From Dastarcus helophoroides (lineage: Eukaryota; Arthropoda; Insecta; Coleoptera; Bothrideridae), in the NCBI GenBank assembly GCA_028583605.1, contig CM053327.1:620001-684000 (forward strand): DNA of 64,000 bases. The letters run 5' to 3'. A program made the position numbers and the translations under genes. The notes beneath the pieces are model-generated. The model saw only the letters and a program-made list of their open reading frames with translations, had not been told where the DNA came from and searched no databases. Position 1 is the first letter of the stretch. The number at the start of each line of letters is the position of its first letter. Of this stretch, positions 10,431-22,708 are shown one piece after another.

Positions 10431-13400
10431 TCCAGTTTAGAGAAGAAAATCTAAATGTCGACTATAAGAAATCATTTCCAAAATAGTCTGAATCCTAAAT
10501 TATGAGTTTCAACTCAAAATTTTGGAAGAAAAAATATAACAATTAAAAGTTTAAATTAGAAGATTCTAAAATAACTTAAAATCTCAATAAGTAAGGGAAA
10601 TCTATTAAGAGTTTTTTCAAAATTGCGATTTATTATAGACATTTTGAAATTTTGGGGAATGTTTTGAAAAAAGCTGCATCTTTGACTTAAAATTAATGGT
10701 TTGATGTCAAAATAGAAATTTTGAAAAATCTTGTATATAAATTTTATTTTGTCTTCAGTTAGCACATTTCTAGAAGTTTCCAGGTTAAACTTGATTTTTT
10801 TTATATTTTATTTAATTTTGAATTTTAACTCAAAATTTCGAGCAAACAATACCGAAAATCATACCGAAAAAGTCAAAATTAGGGAAAATCCAAAATTTAG
10901 TTCAAAGCAAAAACTTCAAAAGACAAACTAAATTTATTTAAAAAAAATGTTGACTCCCTAATAATTTTAAAACTTTTGAACAAAAACTCGAAAATTAGAG
11001 ATTTTAACAAATTCCGAATTTAAACTTGAAAATTTAAGATCGATAATTCAAGATTTTTAGAAAATATATTTCAGGTTTATTTTTGAATTTCGTGTTACAA
11101 ATGTTAAGTTTTCTTGCAAGTTTGATCTGTTTTTAAAAAAATACATATTTTCAGCTTAAAATTTTTGTACTCGAAAATTCTGGAACTCTCTACACCTTAA
11201 AGTTAAATTTAGTAAATTTTAAATCAAAAGTACCAACTTTTCGATTAAGAACCACAAATTTAGAATTTTTTACAAAATTTGACTTATTAGTTTTTCCTAG
11301 AAATGTCGGCTTTTATCTCAAAAGTCCTCATGTTATTGTTTACACAAATTTCGATATTTTTCGTCTAAATTATTCTTGTTTCTAAAGTTAAACTTTTTTC
11401 TTAAAATTTGACTGTCTCTGGGAAACTTTGACTTTTTAATGTTTTACTCGTTTCTCCAAATTTGCATTTTTTTCAATATTCGTCTTTCCTTTCGGAATTG
11501 TGTTACCGATTTCCTCAAAACCCAAGATTTTCTAAAAATCTCCTTTGTTCTTTAATTTCTTCTCAAATCATTGTTAAAATTCAATCTCTTCTAAAAATTT
11601 AACGTTTCTTCTTAAAATTTGACTTTCCTTTAAAAATTGCGAATTTTTAAGCCTTTCCCAATATTTCAATTTTTTCGAGCTTCATTTATTTTTCTCAAAA
11701 TTTTAACTTTGTCCGAAATGTTTTTTATTTTATTCTCAAAATTTTATTTATTTCTTCTTTGGGGAAACATTCAGAGTTCGACTTTTTGAGAAGTTTCTCG
11801 AAGCTTTTCAATTTATTTTCAGAATTTGTTGTTCGTTCCAAAATTTTACGAAAATGTAAAATTTCAAGTTTTTAAATTTGTCTTGTTTTCTAAATTTCAG
11901 CATATCCTAAAAAAGTTTTTTTTTAATTTGTCATGCGAGAACTTTCTAGTTTTTATAAAAATGTCTTCTTTGAGGTGCCCAAATTTTTGTAAAAATTCTG
12001 TTTTTTTAACAAAAATTTCAACCTGGAGATTATTGATTTCAGGAGATTTGCTTATTTACTCAAAATTAGTTCAAAATTGTAATAAAAAAATAACTCGTTC
12101 GCGCGAAAGAAAAGAAACGATTTTTGGGTCACAATTTTAAAAATTCCTACTTTTTTTAAGAATTCGATTTTTATTGTTAAATTTATTTTGAAAGTTTCGA
12201 CATTTTAAAATATCCACTTTTTCCAAAATTTCGATCTTTTCTCGTGCGACCTTTTCAAAATTTTGACTTTTTAAAAATTCCAACTTATCTAAAATTCTGG
12301 ATTTTTTGTATATATTTTGATTTTATTTTTACAACTTTTTAGTGTTTCTGATTATTTATGTCTTTATTGAAAGTTATAACTTTCCTTGAACATTTTCTTC
12401 TCAATTTCAATTTTTTTGAACATTTAAACTGTACCCAAGTTCTGACTTTTTCGAGAATTTTTCTTTCAAATTCCCATTCTGATACTGACAACGGATACCT
12501 TTTTTTTTAAAGTTTAACTCGAAATTGAAACTTTTTTACAAAGAATGTTTTCACTATCGATTTTTTTTAACATTTTAATACTTTTGAAATTTAGAATGTT
12601 TTAAAATTTCGATCTTTGCAAATATTGACTTACTTGAAATGTTTAATTATTTTAAAATTCGACTTTTTTTCAATTTCGGCTTTTTTTCATAATTTTGAGC
12701 TTCTGAAAATGACGTCGTTTTTGAAAAATGTGACTATTCGATTTTTATTGGAAATTTTAACTTTCCTAAACATTTTAACTTTCCTAAACATTTTGACTTT
12801 TTTTAACATTTCTACTTTAGAATTATAAAATCTCGAACCTCAACCTTTTTGCCTTTTCCAAGATTTAATTTATTTTCTAAATTTCATCCCTTTCGCAACT
12901 TCATCTTTCTTTAAACTCTTGATTTATTTTCGAAATTTTTAAAAATTTTTGTACAAATTTGGATATGTTCTCAAAAATTGTTTGAAAAATTTTGAGTTTT
13001 TTTATAAATTTGACTATGTTGCAATACTGTTTCTCTAAAAGCCTCCATCGACTTTAAAAATATTCACTCTTTTTTAATTCCTACCTTTGTTCAAACTTTT
13101 GACTATCTCTCGACGTTTTACTTTTTTTGTTATAATTTTGATTTTATTTTTAATTTCGACTTTTTCTGGAAGCTTCGACTTTTATGTAGTTAACTGGACC
13201 TTAACTTGACAAGTTCGACTTTTTTTTGGAAATTTTCGCACTTGAGAAAAATTGAATTTTTTCAAAATTCCATTTGTTTTTAAAACTTCGACATTTAATT
13301 TGGATTCTTACAAAATGTTATTAATTTTATTTAACTTTTCTTCGACCCAATTTAGAAATATTTAAATTTTTAGTAATAAAAGTTGACAATATTCTGAACA

Positions 13401-13440
13401 TTTTTTGAAATATGACTACGTGATATCTAAATTTTTTACA
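10431..13440. repeat. Degenerate array, A-rich then T-rich
   Basis: About 10850-11090 has A-rich units (CCGAAAAAGTCAAAATTAGG). From about 11100 to 13400 the T-runs are on the + strand (units like TTCGACTTTTTTGAAAATT). The large T-rich half is the reverse complement of the type seen at 7260-9320. Open frames here are Phe/Leu-rich by composition. Confidence 0.7.
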
Positions 13441-13559
13441 ACGTCACCTAATGACAATTGACAAAAAATAGCTTAGTTTATTTTACACAGAATAGTAGAC
13501 AAATAAAATATAGAAGACCAAAATTAGACTTAAAAAATGTTTAAATAAATTATGAGTGT

Positions 13560-13700
13560 TTAAAAAAATATAAAAAAGGTTGTAGCACTGGACATCGATG
13601 TTTCGCTCCGATTTGCGCTCGTCAGCGGTGTCTAACAAGGGAATGGAACAACAAAGGAGGAACAATAAACATAATGTTTCCGACCAATAAGGGTCTACCA
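13560..13700. repeat. Possible mobile-element fragment with CGATGTTTCGCTCC motif
   Basis: A sharply less AT-rich island inside the array contains TGGACATCGATGTTTCGCTC and GCGCTCGTCAGCGGTGTC. The composition break and motif style suggest an inserted repeat fragment. No second copy was found in the window. The minus-strand frame 13483-13701 spans it and is probably not a gene. Confidence 0.3.
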
Positions 13701-14300
13701 CGAAGAATAATTTTTAAAAAATGTTTACTTTTTTGAAAACTTCGCCTATTTTTCAAAATGTATTTGAAAGTGTTGATCTTTTTCTCGAAAGCTCGAATTT
13801 TCGTAACTTTAATTTTTAGATCGATGTTGAAAGATTTAAGCTTCTAAACTGCAAAATTTTTAAATTTTGAACCGTTCTAATTAATTTCGTTTTTGGAGGT
13901 AGCATTTTAAAAAGAGGTATTTTTAAATTTGATTCAAAAAAGTGAAAATTTAAAAAATCTAAGTTGGAATTTTAAAAAAGTACCACAAATCGAAATTTTG
14001 ACTTTAATTAAAAAGATTACGATACTTAAATCGAAACGTGAACGCATATTTTTAGACATTTTGCAGTCTCTTCTTAAAATTTCGACATCACTTCCAATAA
14101 CAACATTTCAAGAAACAGTTTTGTAGTTCGAAAGATTTTATGATCTCTGCATTTCGCTTTAGTCTAGAAATTTTTACTTTAAATATGAAAGTTCAACATA
14201 AAACCCCAAATTTCTTTAATTTTTAATCAAGTTTGATCTGGGATTGCCACGTTAATGTCAAATTTTTTATTGAAAAGTGGCGACTAGGAAAATAATTTGA
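13701..14300. repeat. Degenerate AT-rich array, mixed polarity
   Basis: A continuation of the array style with TTCGAAAGATT/AAATCGAAATT units and no coding signal. Confidence 0.5.
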
Positions 14301-15779
14301 AAATCCAAAGTTGCGCTTGTTATTCTGGAAAAAAGTCAAGATTTGTATAATTTAATACTCCAGAAAATGAAGAAATATCATAAATAACTGTTACAAAAGT
14401 TGGACCACCATTTCGTGTTTTAATTGTTTTTTTTAAAATTTTTAATATATGCTATTACCTGTAAATTATGATTAATGGTCGATGTAATATGTATAAATGG
14501 TATAATAAATTTAAGTAATAACGGTTTATGTAAGAAGATTGGGAATTTCTTCAGGATGTTAATGTTGTTTCAAGCACAGTATCTCATGATATAAAACCCA
14601 CATGAATATTAATTACGTTAAAACTTACGGAAGTCCAATAGATGTAATGAAATGCCTTACCTGTAACAAAAAGAAAAAGTAAATAATTTAAGCTTTGTAA
14701 TAAGGAAGATTATAGATTTCTTCTATGAAGAAAAAGTGGTTCAAATTTAAAGAAAACTTTAGGTTAACCTTGGATTTCAGGAAGCTTGTCTATTTTTCAG
14801 TTATCTTTAGATTTTCTCTGTCAATTACATTCTCAGTTTTGTTTTCATCTAGCTGAGTATCTTGGCATTGAAACTGGGCGCCTAACATTTCAATCAAATT
14901 TTAATTTACTGACATTATTTTAAGGTCCCAAGTATACAGGATGAGTCCGAATCATCAGAAGAGGCCAACTGGATACAACTGGATACACTAGACACCAAAA
15001 TATTACGATTAATCTGGTTTAAGACTTATTGCTTGTTGCAAGTTTAAATATTTTGAAATTTCTGAATAGTTGAAAAAATTGGATACTATAAATCTGAAAA
15101 TTGTGGGTTTTAGGGTTTTTGGTATGTGAATTACAAATTTTAAGCTTATTTTGACCTTGACCTTGAACCCAGAGGACGCTGGTTTCACATTGGGTATTAT
15201 TTACGTAAATTAAAACATATTTTTTATCTCTTTAATTATGCTTTGGAGAACATAAAAGAACGACCAATTCTACAAAGAAAAGGTACTAGGTCGTCTAAAT
15301 CTATCGGTTTTAAGTTATTTTCATTTGAAAGGTTCGGTTCAATGTATTTTGTGCCCCAAGTGATGGCCCTTCGGAAGACATATTAAAATTGTAACAATAT
15401 ATATTATTTTCTCCAATTTTGAAATATTCATTTATCATGTAGATGTAGAGGTAGGTACTTTTAGACAATCCTTTTTCAGTAGAACATCTCTTATGAATTT
15501 TGAAAGAATTATTTTTACTGTGAGTTGCACTAACAGTTATCATCGAATTGGAAAGTAGCCCAAATTATACCCAATAAAATACTTTATCTTTTACTGAAGG
15601 TCTGAATGGTTTCAGGTATTCCTGAGTTATTTCCCGAGAAGCAGACTGCCAGAAACACATAAGCTTAGCTAGAATAGGGCAGGGTAGGACACTTGCCCCC
15701 CCTGGCTTGTGCAACTAAAGGAAAATTTATGCCCAATTAAGGAGACTTTCTAAAAATATCCATTTCTCCTAAACTCGTT
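14301..15779. other. Non-coding stretch, no gene supported
   Basis: Mixed AT-rich DNA. Near 14936 the ATACAGGATGAGTCC motif resembles the reverse complement of the 927-939 motif, followed by a short repeat of ACTGGATACA. The minus-strand open frame 15310-15543 has no recognisable domain. Confidence 0.45.
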
Positions 15780-18190
15780 CTTTCCTTGAGATATCGATTT
15801 TTTTTCGAAATTTGACTTCTCTTTCAGAATTGGTCTTTTTTTATAAATTTGCCTTTTTCTTTTGAAATTTCATTTTTAAAATTCGACTTCTCTTATCTGA
15901 ATTCGACTTCATCAAAATTTCGAATTTTTATCTCCAAATTCGTCGATTTTTTGTCCTAATTTCACCATTTCTGAAACTTCGTTTTTTTTCCGAAAATTTC
16001 GAATTTTCCTTAAAATTTAGTTTTATGCAAATTCCGATTGTTTATTAAGATTCACCTTTTTCATCGAACTTTGGTCGACTTTTGATAAAAAACTAAAAAT
16101 AATTATCTGCAATATTTGATAATGATTTGTAGAAATTTTGCTATGGAATTTCAACTGTTTATAGTTGAAATACAAGTTTCTGGTCAAACTTGTGTTTTTC
16201 AAAATGTGGACGTTTCTTTCATATTCAACATTTTATGACTTAGAGTGGGGCAAATCGGGACCTGCCTCTGATTCAAACAGTCAAGAGAAAATTCGAAAAA
16301 TCTCATTTTTCTCAAAATTCTGCTTTTTTCCAAATTTCAATAAAGTTTGACCCTCTCTGCGAAATTTCGAGTGATTACTAAATTAAAATTTTTCTCTTAA
16401 AATTCCGAATTATTTTTTAAATCCGTCTTTGGTTTTTCAAAAGTCCGAGGAAAAAAATTTAAAATTCTAATAATAAAAACGAATTTAAAAAAAATCGAAA
16501 ATTCGATATTTTTTTCAAAATTCGTCATTTTTCTAAAATTTGAAATTAATCATAAAATCCGTTCCTGTATGTTCCTGAAAATCTAGATATTCTTCCTCGA
16601 AATTTGTCCTTTTATTAAATTTGATTTTATTTTCAAAATTCGTTTTTTCCATAAACGACTATTCTCAAAATTGTACCTTTTTCTTAAAATTTGTCTTTCT
16701 CAGGAACTCTGATTTTTTCTCCGACTTTTTCTTGAGAATTCGATTTTCTCGAAATTCGTTGTTTTCTCTAAATTAGATCGATATTTTATCAGAAATTAAA
16801 AATGTTGATTGACAACAATATTTTTGGAAAATTTCGACAAAAAGGTTTCTTGCAAATTCAATTTCTTTAATAAAAAGATATTATAATAAAATTGGAATAA
16901 AGATGTAAAGGAGAAAATTGTTTCTGGAAATTAAGGTGTTCTTTTTCCCAAAATTCGATGAATTTTTCTGATAATTGCGGCTTTTTTTCACAAAATTCAA
17001 TCCTTAGAAATATTTTAACATTTTTCGAATTTTCAACTTTCTTTTGGAAATTTTAAGTTTTCTCCTAGAAATGTCGACCTATCTTTCGGCATTTCGACGG
17101 TATTTATCAAAAATCATTATTCTTTTAAAATTCATTTTATTAATATACGACTTTTTCTGATTATTTTTTTAATTTCAACTTTCCGAAAATTCCACATTTC
17201 TCAAAATTTGCCTTATTCTGAAAATTTGGACTTGTATTTAAAAATGCGATGTTTTATGTTTCTGAAAATCTCAGTTGCAGTGGAAAAGTTTCTCAAAGTT
17301 TCGATTTTTTGTAAAAATTGCGACTTTTTTTTCACAAAATTTGACCTTTAGAAATAATAAAATTTTCAAAAATTTTTGGGATTTTCCGAAAGGTTAGGTT
17401 TTTATTTATTTGATTTTCTAAAAATTCCAACTCTTTCCCAAAATTGGTTTTTTCTCGAAATTGGACTCTTTCGAAATTATTCCTAAAAATTCTTCTTCTT
17501 CATTTTAAACTTGAACTTTCTCTTGGAAGTTGTGTACTTCCTTCGAGAAATCACAATCTTTTTCTCGAAATTCCGACAGTATTTTTCAAAAAATCGTTAT
17601 TTTTTTCGAAATCAATTTTTTTCATATTCAGTTTTTTTCTAAAAATTTCTTATTTTTTTAATTTAACTTTCCGAAAATTTAGTTTGTCCAAATTTGTCTT
17701 ATTTAGAAATTTTGACTTGTACTTCAATATGCGATGTGTCTGGAAATTTATACTTACAATGGAACATTTTCTTAAATCTTCCACTATTTTTCCAAAAAAT
17801 TTTCTAATTTGAATCCACATTTTAATAATAAGAATCTATATATTCTGAGAATACTATTTTTAGGAAGTTTCGAGAAAAAGATTTCAAGATTATGACAAAA
17901 TTTAAATAAACTAAAGGTTTTGAGAGAAATATTTTTGTAGAATGATTTTTTTCTCTAAATTCAGCTTACAATTGCCTAAAAATTGCCACTTTTTTCACAA
18001 AATTCGAGTTCTGAAATTTTTTTTTTCTTTAAGATTTCGACATTTTTCGAAAGGTTTGGTTTTATTTTAGTTTCGTTTTTTTAAAGTTCGGTTCTATTTG
18101 CAAATATCAAATTTAATCTCAAAATTGGATCGTGTAGTTAAATAAATATACCGGAAGGTTTTCCGAATTTCTTTTTTCTTCCATCAACTT
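15780..18190. repeat. T-rich degenerate array, ~2.4 kb
   Basis: Units of the type TTTTTCTCAAAATTCGACTT with T-runs on the + strand nearly throughout, opposite in polarity to 7260-9320. The 122-codon frame 17444-17812 is extremely Phe/Ser/Leu-rich and is a product of this composition, not a gene. Confidence 0.7.
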
Positions 18191-19310
18191 GTTGCCCCTT
18201 CCCGAACGAAATTCTGCCTACGCCTATGCGGAAACAGGCAAAAATTGGAAACACAAATCTATGGTTTTATAACCTCTCAATGTTCAAATGAAAAGACACT
18301 TATTTTGAAATTGTACAAAGGCACCGTTTATTTATATATAAATATTAGATATTACTGCAACTTTTAATAATATGCCGAGTTTTCTTATTTAAAGCACACC
18401 TTCAAGCTGAATTTGTTCAGTTCTATAGTTTATAAGGATACCCATTCGATTTGACGTTATCTAAGATTTTAAAATTCAATCCTCATAATTCAGTGCGTCC
18501 TTAGCTGACAAATTTCGATTCAAAACACGTAAATAGACCAGCTGGTCGTCTGCAGTCAGGCGTGGACATAGAGCTCTTTGGCTATCGGCGTCTCTGCATT
18601 CTCCGCATTCTTGGCCAGGTAGCGTAAGGAAACTTTACCGAGATCTTCGAATCTTACAAGACTGCCTGCCTCCCACTCATCTCCGCGAAACATTCCTTTC
18701 ATTTCCATACCTAAAACCGTAAAATTTAATTTATTGCCTTCCATTCTTCCTATTAAACAGTCCCATCTCGTTTAGCTCTCTCCTGTCCCTTACAAATTCG
18801 TTTCGCCTAAAAGGCTCAACTCATTAAACTCCTGATTAATTTCTAACGTTAATAAATTAACATCTATATAGCGTTTCGTATAACCTCCGAACGGCGTATT
18901 TGTAAAACAAGAACTATAATTGCTTTACGTCCGATGATTATTCATGAATATTTTATGGGTGGGCTTGCTTTTCTCCGTCCTCCTGCGAGCAAAGTTGGCC
19001 CACAATCTGCCTTTTGATTTCGATTTTTTTTTGGGTAATTTAAATGATTTATGCCGCAAGAGCGAAGGCGACGAACTTTTGTTTTGAATTTTTAAAATCA
19101 TTAACTTTATTACAGCAAAAGGAATAAAACCACTCAAGCGTCATAAAGAAATAGAAGCTTAATATTTATATCTAGTTTCATCAATTCGTTAAATCTTCTG
19201 AACGTGAAATATAGAGATATCAGACAAGAATAATATCTAGTATGCTGGAAAGGTTCATCTGCGTTCAAAACCCGTGCAGTATTTTGACGACGAGAGATAT
19301 CTTTATTAAT
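18191..19310. other. Mixed-composition interval, no firm gene
   Basis: The interval is less AT-rich than its flanks. The only noteworthy item is the minus-strand open frame at 18556-18744, listed separately. No transposon ends are seen. Confidence 0.4.
18556..18744 (-). CDS. Unrecognised short minus-strand frame (weak exon candidate)
   Basis: The 62-codon frame has a balanced, charged composition (for example LRYLAKNAENAETPIAKELY), unlike the artefact frames in nearby arrays. On the minus strand a plausible acceptor (TTTTACGGTTTTAG) lies just inside it, so it could be a terminal exon ending at the stop at 18556. I recognise no family and found no partner exon. Confidence 0.15.
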   Translation of the reverse strand: MEGNKLNFTVLGMEMKGMFRGDEWEAGSLVRFEDLGKVSLRYLAKNAENAETPIAKELYVHA

Positions 19311-19410
19311 AAAACTAGATGACCCCCGCGACTTTGCACAAGGTCCAATAACGTCATATTTTACAATAGATAAACCTTTCGGACGTACGGACCTTGGGAT
19401 TCATAATTCA
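19311..19410. repeat. Dispersed repeat P, copy 1
   Basis: It shares an ordered set of blocks with 29187-29290: AACTAG, CGCGACTTTG, AACGTCATATTT, CTTTCGGA and GGACCT. Both are about 100 bp and non-coding, probably fragments of one old mobile element of unknown type. Confidence 0.6.
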
Positions 19411-19606
19411 TAGGAAAGAGATTAGCTTTAATTAAAGATGCCGTAATATAAGCTATCATGAAGTTCAAATTAAGCTTTGACAAGATACCTAACCTATTCC
19501 TCGCAATATTGCCTAAATATCAGTAGACCATAGATCTCACAATATTTAAAAATTGACAGTTCACATAAGTACTTGGATAAAATAGTTTTAAAATTTTGCT
19601 CTAGTT

Positions 19607-19700
19607 CAGGGATCGGCAAACCGCGTCTCACGAGCCGCATGCGGCTCTTTTAAAAGACAATTGCGGCTCTTTAGATTCTCCTAAAAAAATAAATAAATAA
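19607..19700. mobile_element. Solo end of a hAT-like element
   Basis: CAGGGATCGGCAAACCGCG at 19607 is followed by the perfect palindrome GAGCCGCATGCGGCTC (19632-19647) and GCGGCTCTTT repeats. As I recall, CAGGGGTCGGCAAAC-type ends with GCGGCTC subterminal repeats are typical of hAT transposons. The opposite end is not visible, so this is a truncated remnant. Confidence 0.5.
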
Positions 19701-19734
19701 AAGCTAGAGTGGACAGACACGCAAGTGACCTAGA

Positions 19735-20300
19735 GAAGTCGAAATTTTCAAAAATAATTTTCTAGGAATTTTTACGTTTTGCTTAAATTTTGACAAAAAA
19801 GTTATAATTTCAAGGAGTATATTTTCTAAATGTTTGATTGATTTGTATTAACATTTTGAAAAAACACATGAAACTTTTAGTAAAAGACCGATTTCGGGAT
19901 TCGAAATTTCTAAAAAATATTTTTCTCATGATTTTTACTTTTTTATTTCTAAATTTTCTACAGCCTTGAAATTTCATGAAAAAATGTTTAATTACTTTTG
20001 TTAGAAAAAAAAATCTAAATTTACAGAAACAGCAAATATTTAAATTCAAAATAAAAGCTGAAATTTCCAGAAAAAGGAAGAGTATTCGAAAAAATTGAAA
20101 AAAGAAAGAGACTTCGAAAAATCGAGAAAAAGGAAAAGATTTCGCAAAAAATGAGAAAAAGGAAGAGATTTGGAAAAAAATGAATTTATCAAAAGTTTTC
20201 AAAAAAGGTAACATTTTAGAAAAAAAAAACGTCGAATTTCGACAATAGACTGATACCCAGAACAAATTAAAAACCTGACATTTTTAGACAAATTTAAATT
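19735..20300. repeat. A-rich degenerate array
   Basis: Includes repeats of GAAAAAGGAAGAGATTT near 20070-20180 and GTCGAAATTTTC units. The minus-strand 151-codon frame 19810-20265 is Phe-rich (F/S/K) and reflects the array, not a protein gene. Confidence 0.65.
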
Positions 20301-20860
20301 TTTAATAAACTGTAAAATACCTAATCGGAATCTCTATTATAACAGTACGGACAAAACATGTTATTTGCCGGTAAGACCTAGCCTTCAAATATGAATTCAA
20401 ACGGATAATTGAAGTAATTGGTATTTTGGAAAATATGTGTTAATCGAAGGCATCTGTATAGTTCACATCTCGCGAATAGTTGCGTACATTAACAGAATAG
20501 CGGTCAGAGCTACAGCGGCATAATTGAAATATTTGGTTAACCGTTGCCACACTATTAGTCTGAGGCCTACCCGTATTACCCAACTTATTGCGTTGCACAT
20601 TCGCAGACAGGCCTTTAATTTATCGCATTATTATGCCGGTTACTTCCATAATGGACGACCATCGGTCTCATTATTAATCAATTCCCTTTCTTTGATGGGG
20701 TATTCGTGAGAAAGTCTTTAATTTTAAGATTCATAAATCTTCGTTTAAAATAATTGTAGGAAGTTTTTTACCCAAAAGTTTTATATTTTTTTTTGGATTT
20801 ATTAAAGAAAGAACTTGTAACTTTCTGGAAATTTGATGAAATTAAACCAAATGATGTCCA
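20301..20860. other. Mixed-composition non-coding island
   Basis: From about 20460 to 20710 the sequence is less AT-rich and has no array units. No exon or RNA gene is recognised. It could be unique or conserved non-coding DNA upstream of the LINE remnant. Confidence 0.4.
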
Positions 20861-21057
20861 ATGGAAACTATTGTAATTAAACTTGTCAGCTTTAAACAAA
20901 TAAAGGAAGAAAATTCGTTTGAACAATTTGGGTTCCCAACAATACACTCTACCTCGGACCATTTGCCTAGGGTGGTTGAAAAAATCACTCATTGCAAGAA
21001 CTGGAATCAGGTAGTAGGAGCTATCTACTTTCCTCGATATTTCCAAGGCATTTGACA
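20861..21057 (+). mobile_element. Jockey-like LINE reverse transcriptase, part 1 (decayed)
   Basis: The frame from 20861 contains EQFGFPTIHSTSDHL, the jockey-clade RT region that normally reads QFGFR..HST. After a frameshift near 21034 it continues as LDISKAFDT, the first catalytic RT block. The reading stops at the insertion of another LINE and resumes at 22709 with a YVDD box. Only the RT domain survives, and the copy is a pseudogene. Confidence 0.75.
21050..21057. other. Target-site duplication, left copy (ATTTGACA)
   Basis: Identical to 22709-22716. Removing the DNA between the copies restores the jockey motif KAFD-x-VW and the continuing frame, which supports a genuine 8-bp target duplication. 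Confidence 0.7.
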
Positions 21058-22708
21058 CACTACAATACAAAGAAACGCAAGCTAGAGTACGCAGAATGAT
21101 CCTCAACAAGAAGAACAACCAATGGAAAAGACGTGCTTAAGACTCAACATCTATATAGGAGAAAGAAAAAGTACAGAAAGCTGGCGGCTTCTTAAGAACA
21201 TGAGAAGAAAACGAAATGGAGAAATAATCTCATTAATTAAACCAAAAGAATGGAATCAATACTTTGCAAAGATGCTAACAGAAGACGGGCCAGAGTTTAT
21301 AGACATCCAACAAGGAAATCCAAATATAGCTCTGCAGGGATCCCCAATAAGACTAAAAAATTAGAAGTTAAAGAGGCAGGTAAAACCTTAAAAAACGGGG
21401 ACAAAAATAACTGTGATAACTATCGAGAAATAGTGGTTACATGTACTATTAACAAACTATATGGAAAAAAACTTTAAAACAGAATAGAAAACGAATACAT
21501 GGATATAGAAGCTGAAGAACAGGGAGGATTCAAAGAGGAAGATCCACAATAGATCATCTCTTTTCACTGACACAAATCCTAAAAAAGAAAACACTGTTTG
21601 AAAAGAAAGTCCATATTTTATTTGTCTATCTGAAAAAGGCGTATGACAGTGTGCCTCTAGTAAGACTGTGGAAACATTACAACTTATTAATATAAACACC
21701 GAAATAATTAAAGCAGTAAAATATCTGTTCCAAGACACAAGAACTAGAGTGAAAACGAGATAAGGTTTAACAGCAGGGTTCCAGGTCACAAAGGGTCTCA
21801 AACAGGATTGTTCTATATCCCTAACGCTATTTAAAATCTACGTAGAAAGTAAATTGATAAACTGGAAACGAAAATGGAGCAGTATGGGGTTACCAATAGA
21901 GGACGATACTACATAATATAAGCTACTATTTGCCGACAACCAAGTGGTAGTTACTCAGGACATCGATGATATGGAGTACATAATACGAAAACTTATAGAG
22001 GAATACGAAAAATGGGGCCTGGAAGTCAATGTTAAAAAGACCGAACATTTGTGCGTTGAGGGACAGCAAAAGGACCTGAAAGTGGTGACCGGACACACCA
22101 CCAACCATTGTAAAAGCTATAAATATGTGGGAACGTGGATCTTTAAGGGCGGAATGCTGGATGAGCCGATATCGGAAATACATATCCAAGAAAGAAAAGC
22201 AATTGCGACGCTTAATCCTATACTATGGGACAAGAACATAATTATAGAGAATAAGAAGAGAATTTGCAACTCAATCGTAAAAAGTATAAAAACGTACAGC
22301 TCGGAGGTGTGGCTATTAAAACAAAGAACAGAAAAAGTACTGAATGCTACAGAAATGGATTTCTGAAGAGGAGCAGCTAGAAAATCCAAGAAAGACGTAA
22401 CACCAAACGGCACAATAAGACATACATTAGAAATAAAACGCGATATAGCAGATGACATTAGAACCAACAGTTAATATGATACGGACATGTACAGAGAATG
22501 TCACCAGACCGACTACCTAAGAAAATTTTGAACTGGAACCCCCATGAAAGAAGAAAGCAAGGAAGACCTCACCAAAGCTGGAGAGGGGGAATCAATTAAG
22601 AAATATTCGAAAGAAATCTGGAAGATAAGGGATGAAGAGATAGAGAGGAGAATGGACATGAGGAATCGGAAGACGGCGAACGTTATAATCCGATTGATAT
22701 ATATTTAT
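21058..22708 (+). mobile_element. RTE-like LINE fragment inserted in the jockey copy
   Basis: A 5'-truncated, decayed endonuclease/reverse-transcriptase type LINE. Visible RT blocks in order are YLKKAYDSV (about 21628), LLFADNQVV (about 21923, where the usual FADD is FADN), a long intact frame at 21944-22366 with KWGLEVNVKKTE and YKYVGTWI, and a C-terminal region with EVWLLKQRTEKVLNATEMDF. Several stops and frameshifts (such as 21361 and 21476) show it is dead. It ends in an AT-rich tail before the duplicated ATTTGACA at 22709. Clade is assigned from motif style only. Confidence 0.75.

Noticed and set aside
17444..17812. 122-codon frame, one of the longest on the + strand
   Set aside because: It is overwhelmingly Phe/Ser/Leu, produced by T-rich array units, with no motif.
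19810..20265. 151-codon minus-strand frame, the longest in the window
   Set aside because: Phe/Lys/Ser-rich translation of an A-rich array read in reverse, with no domain.
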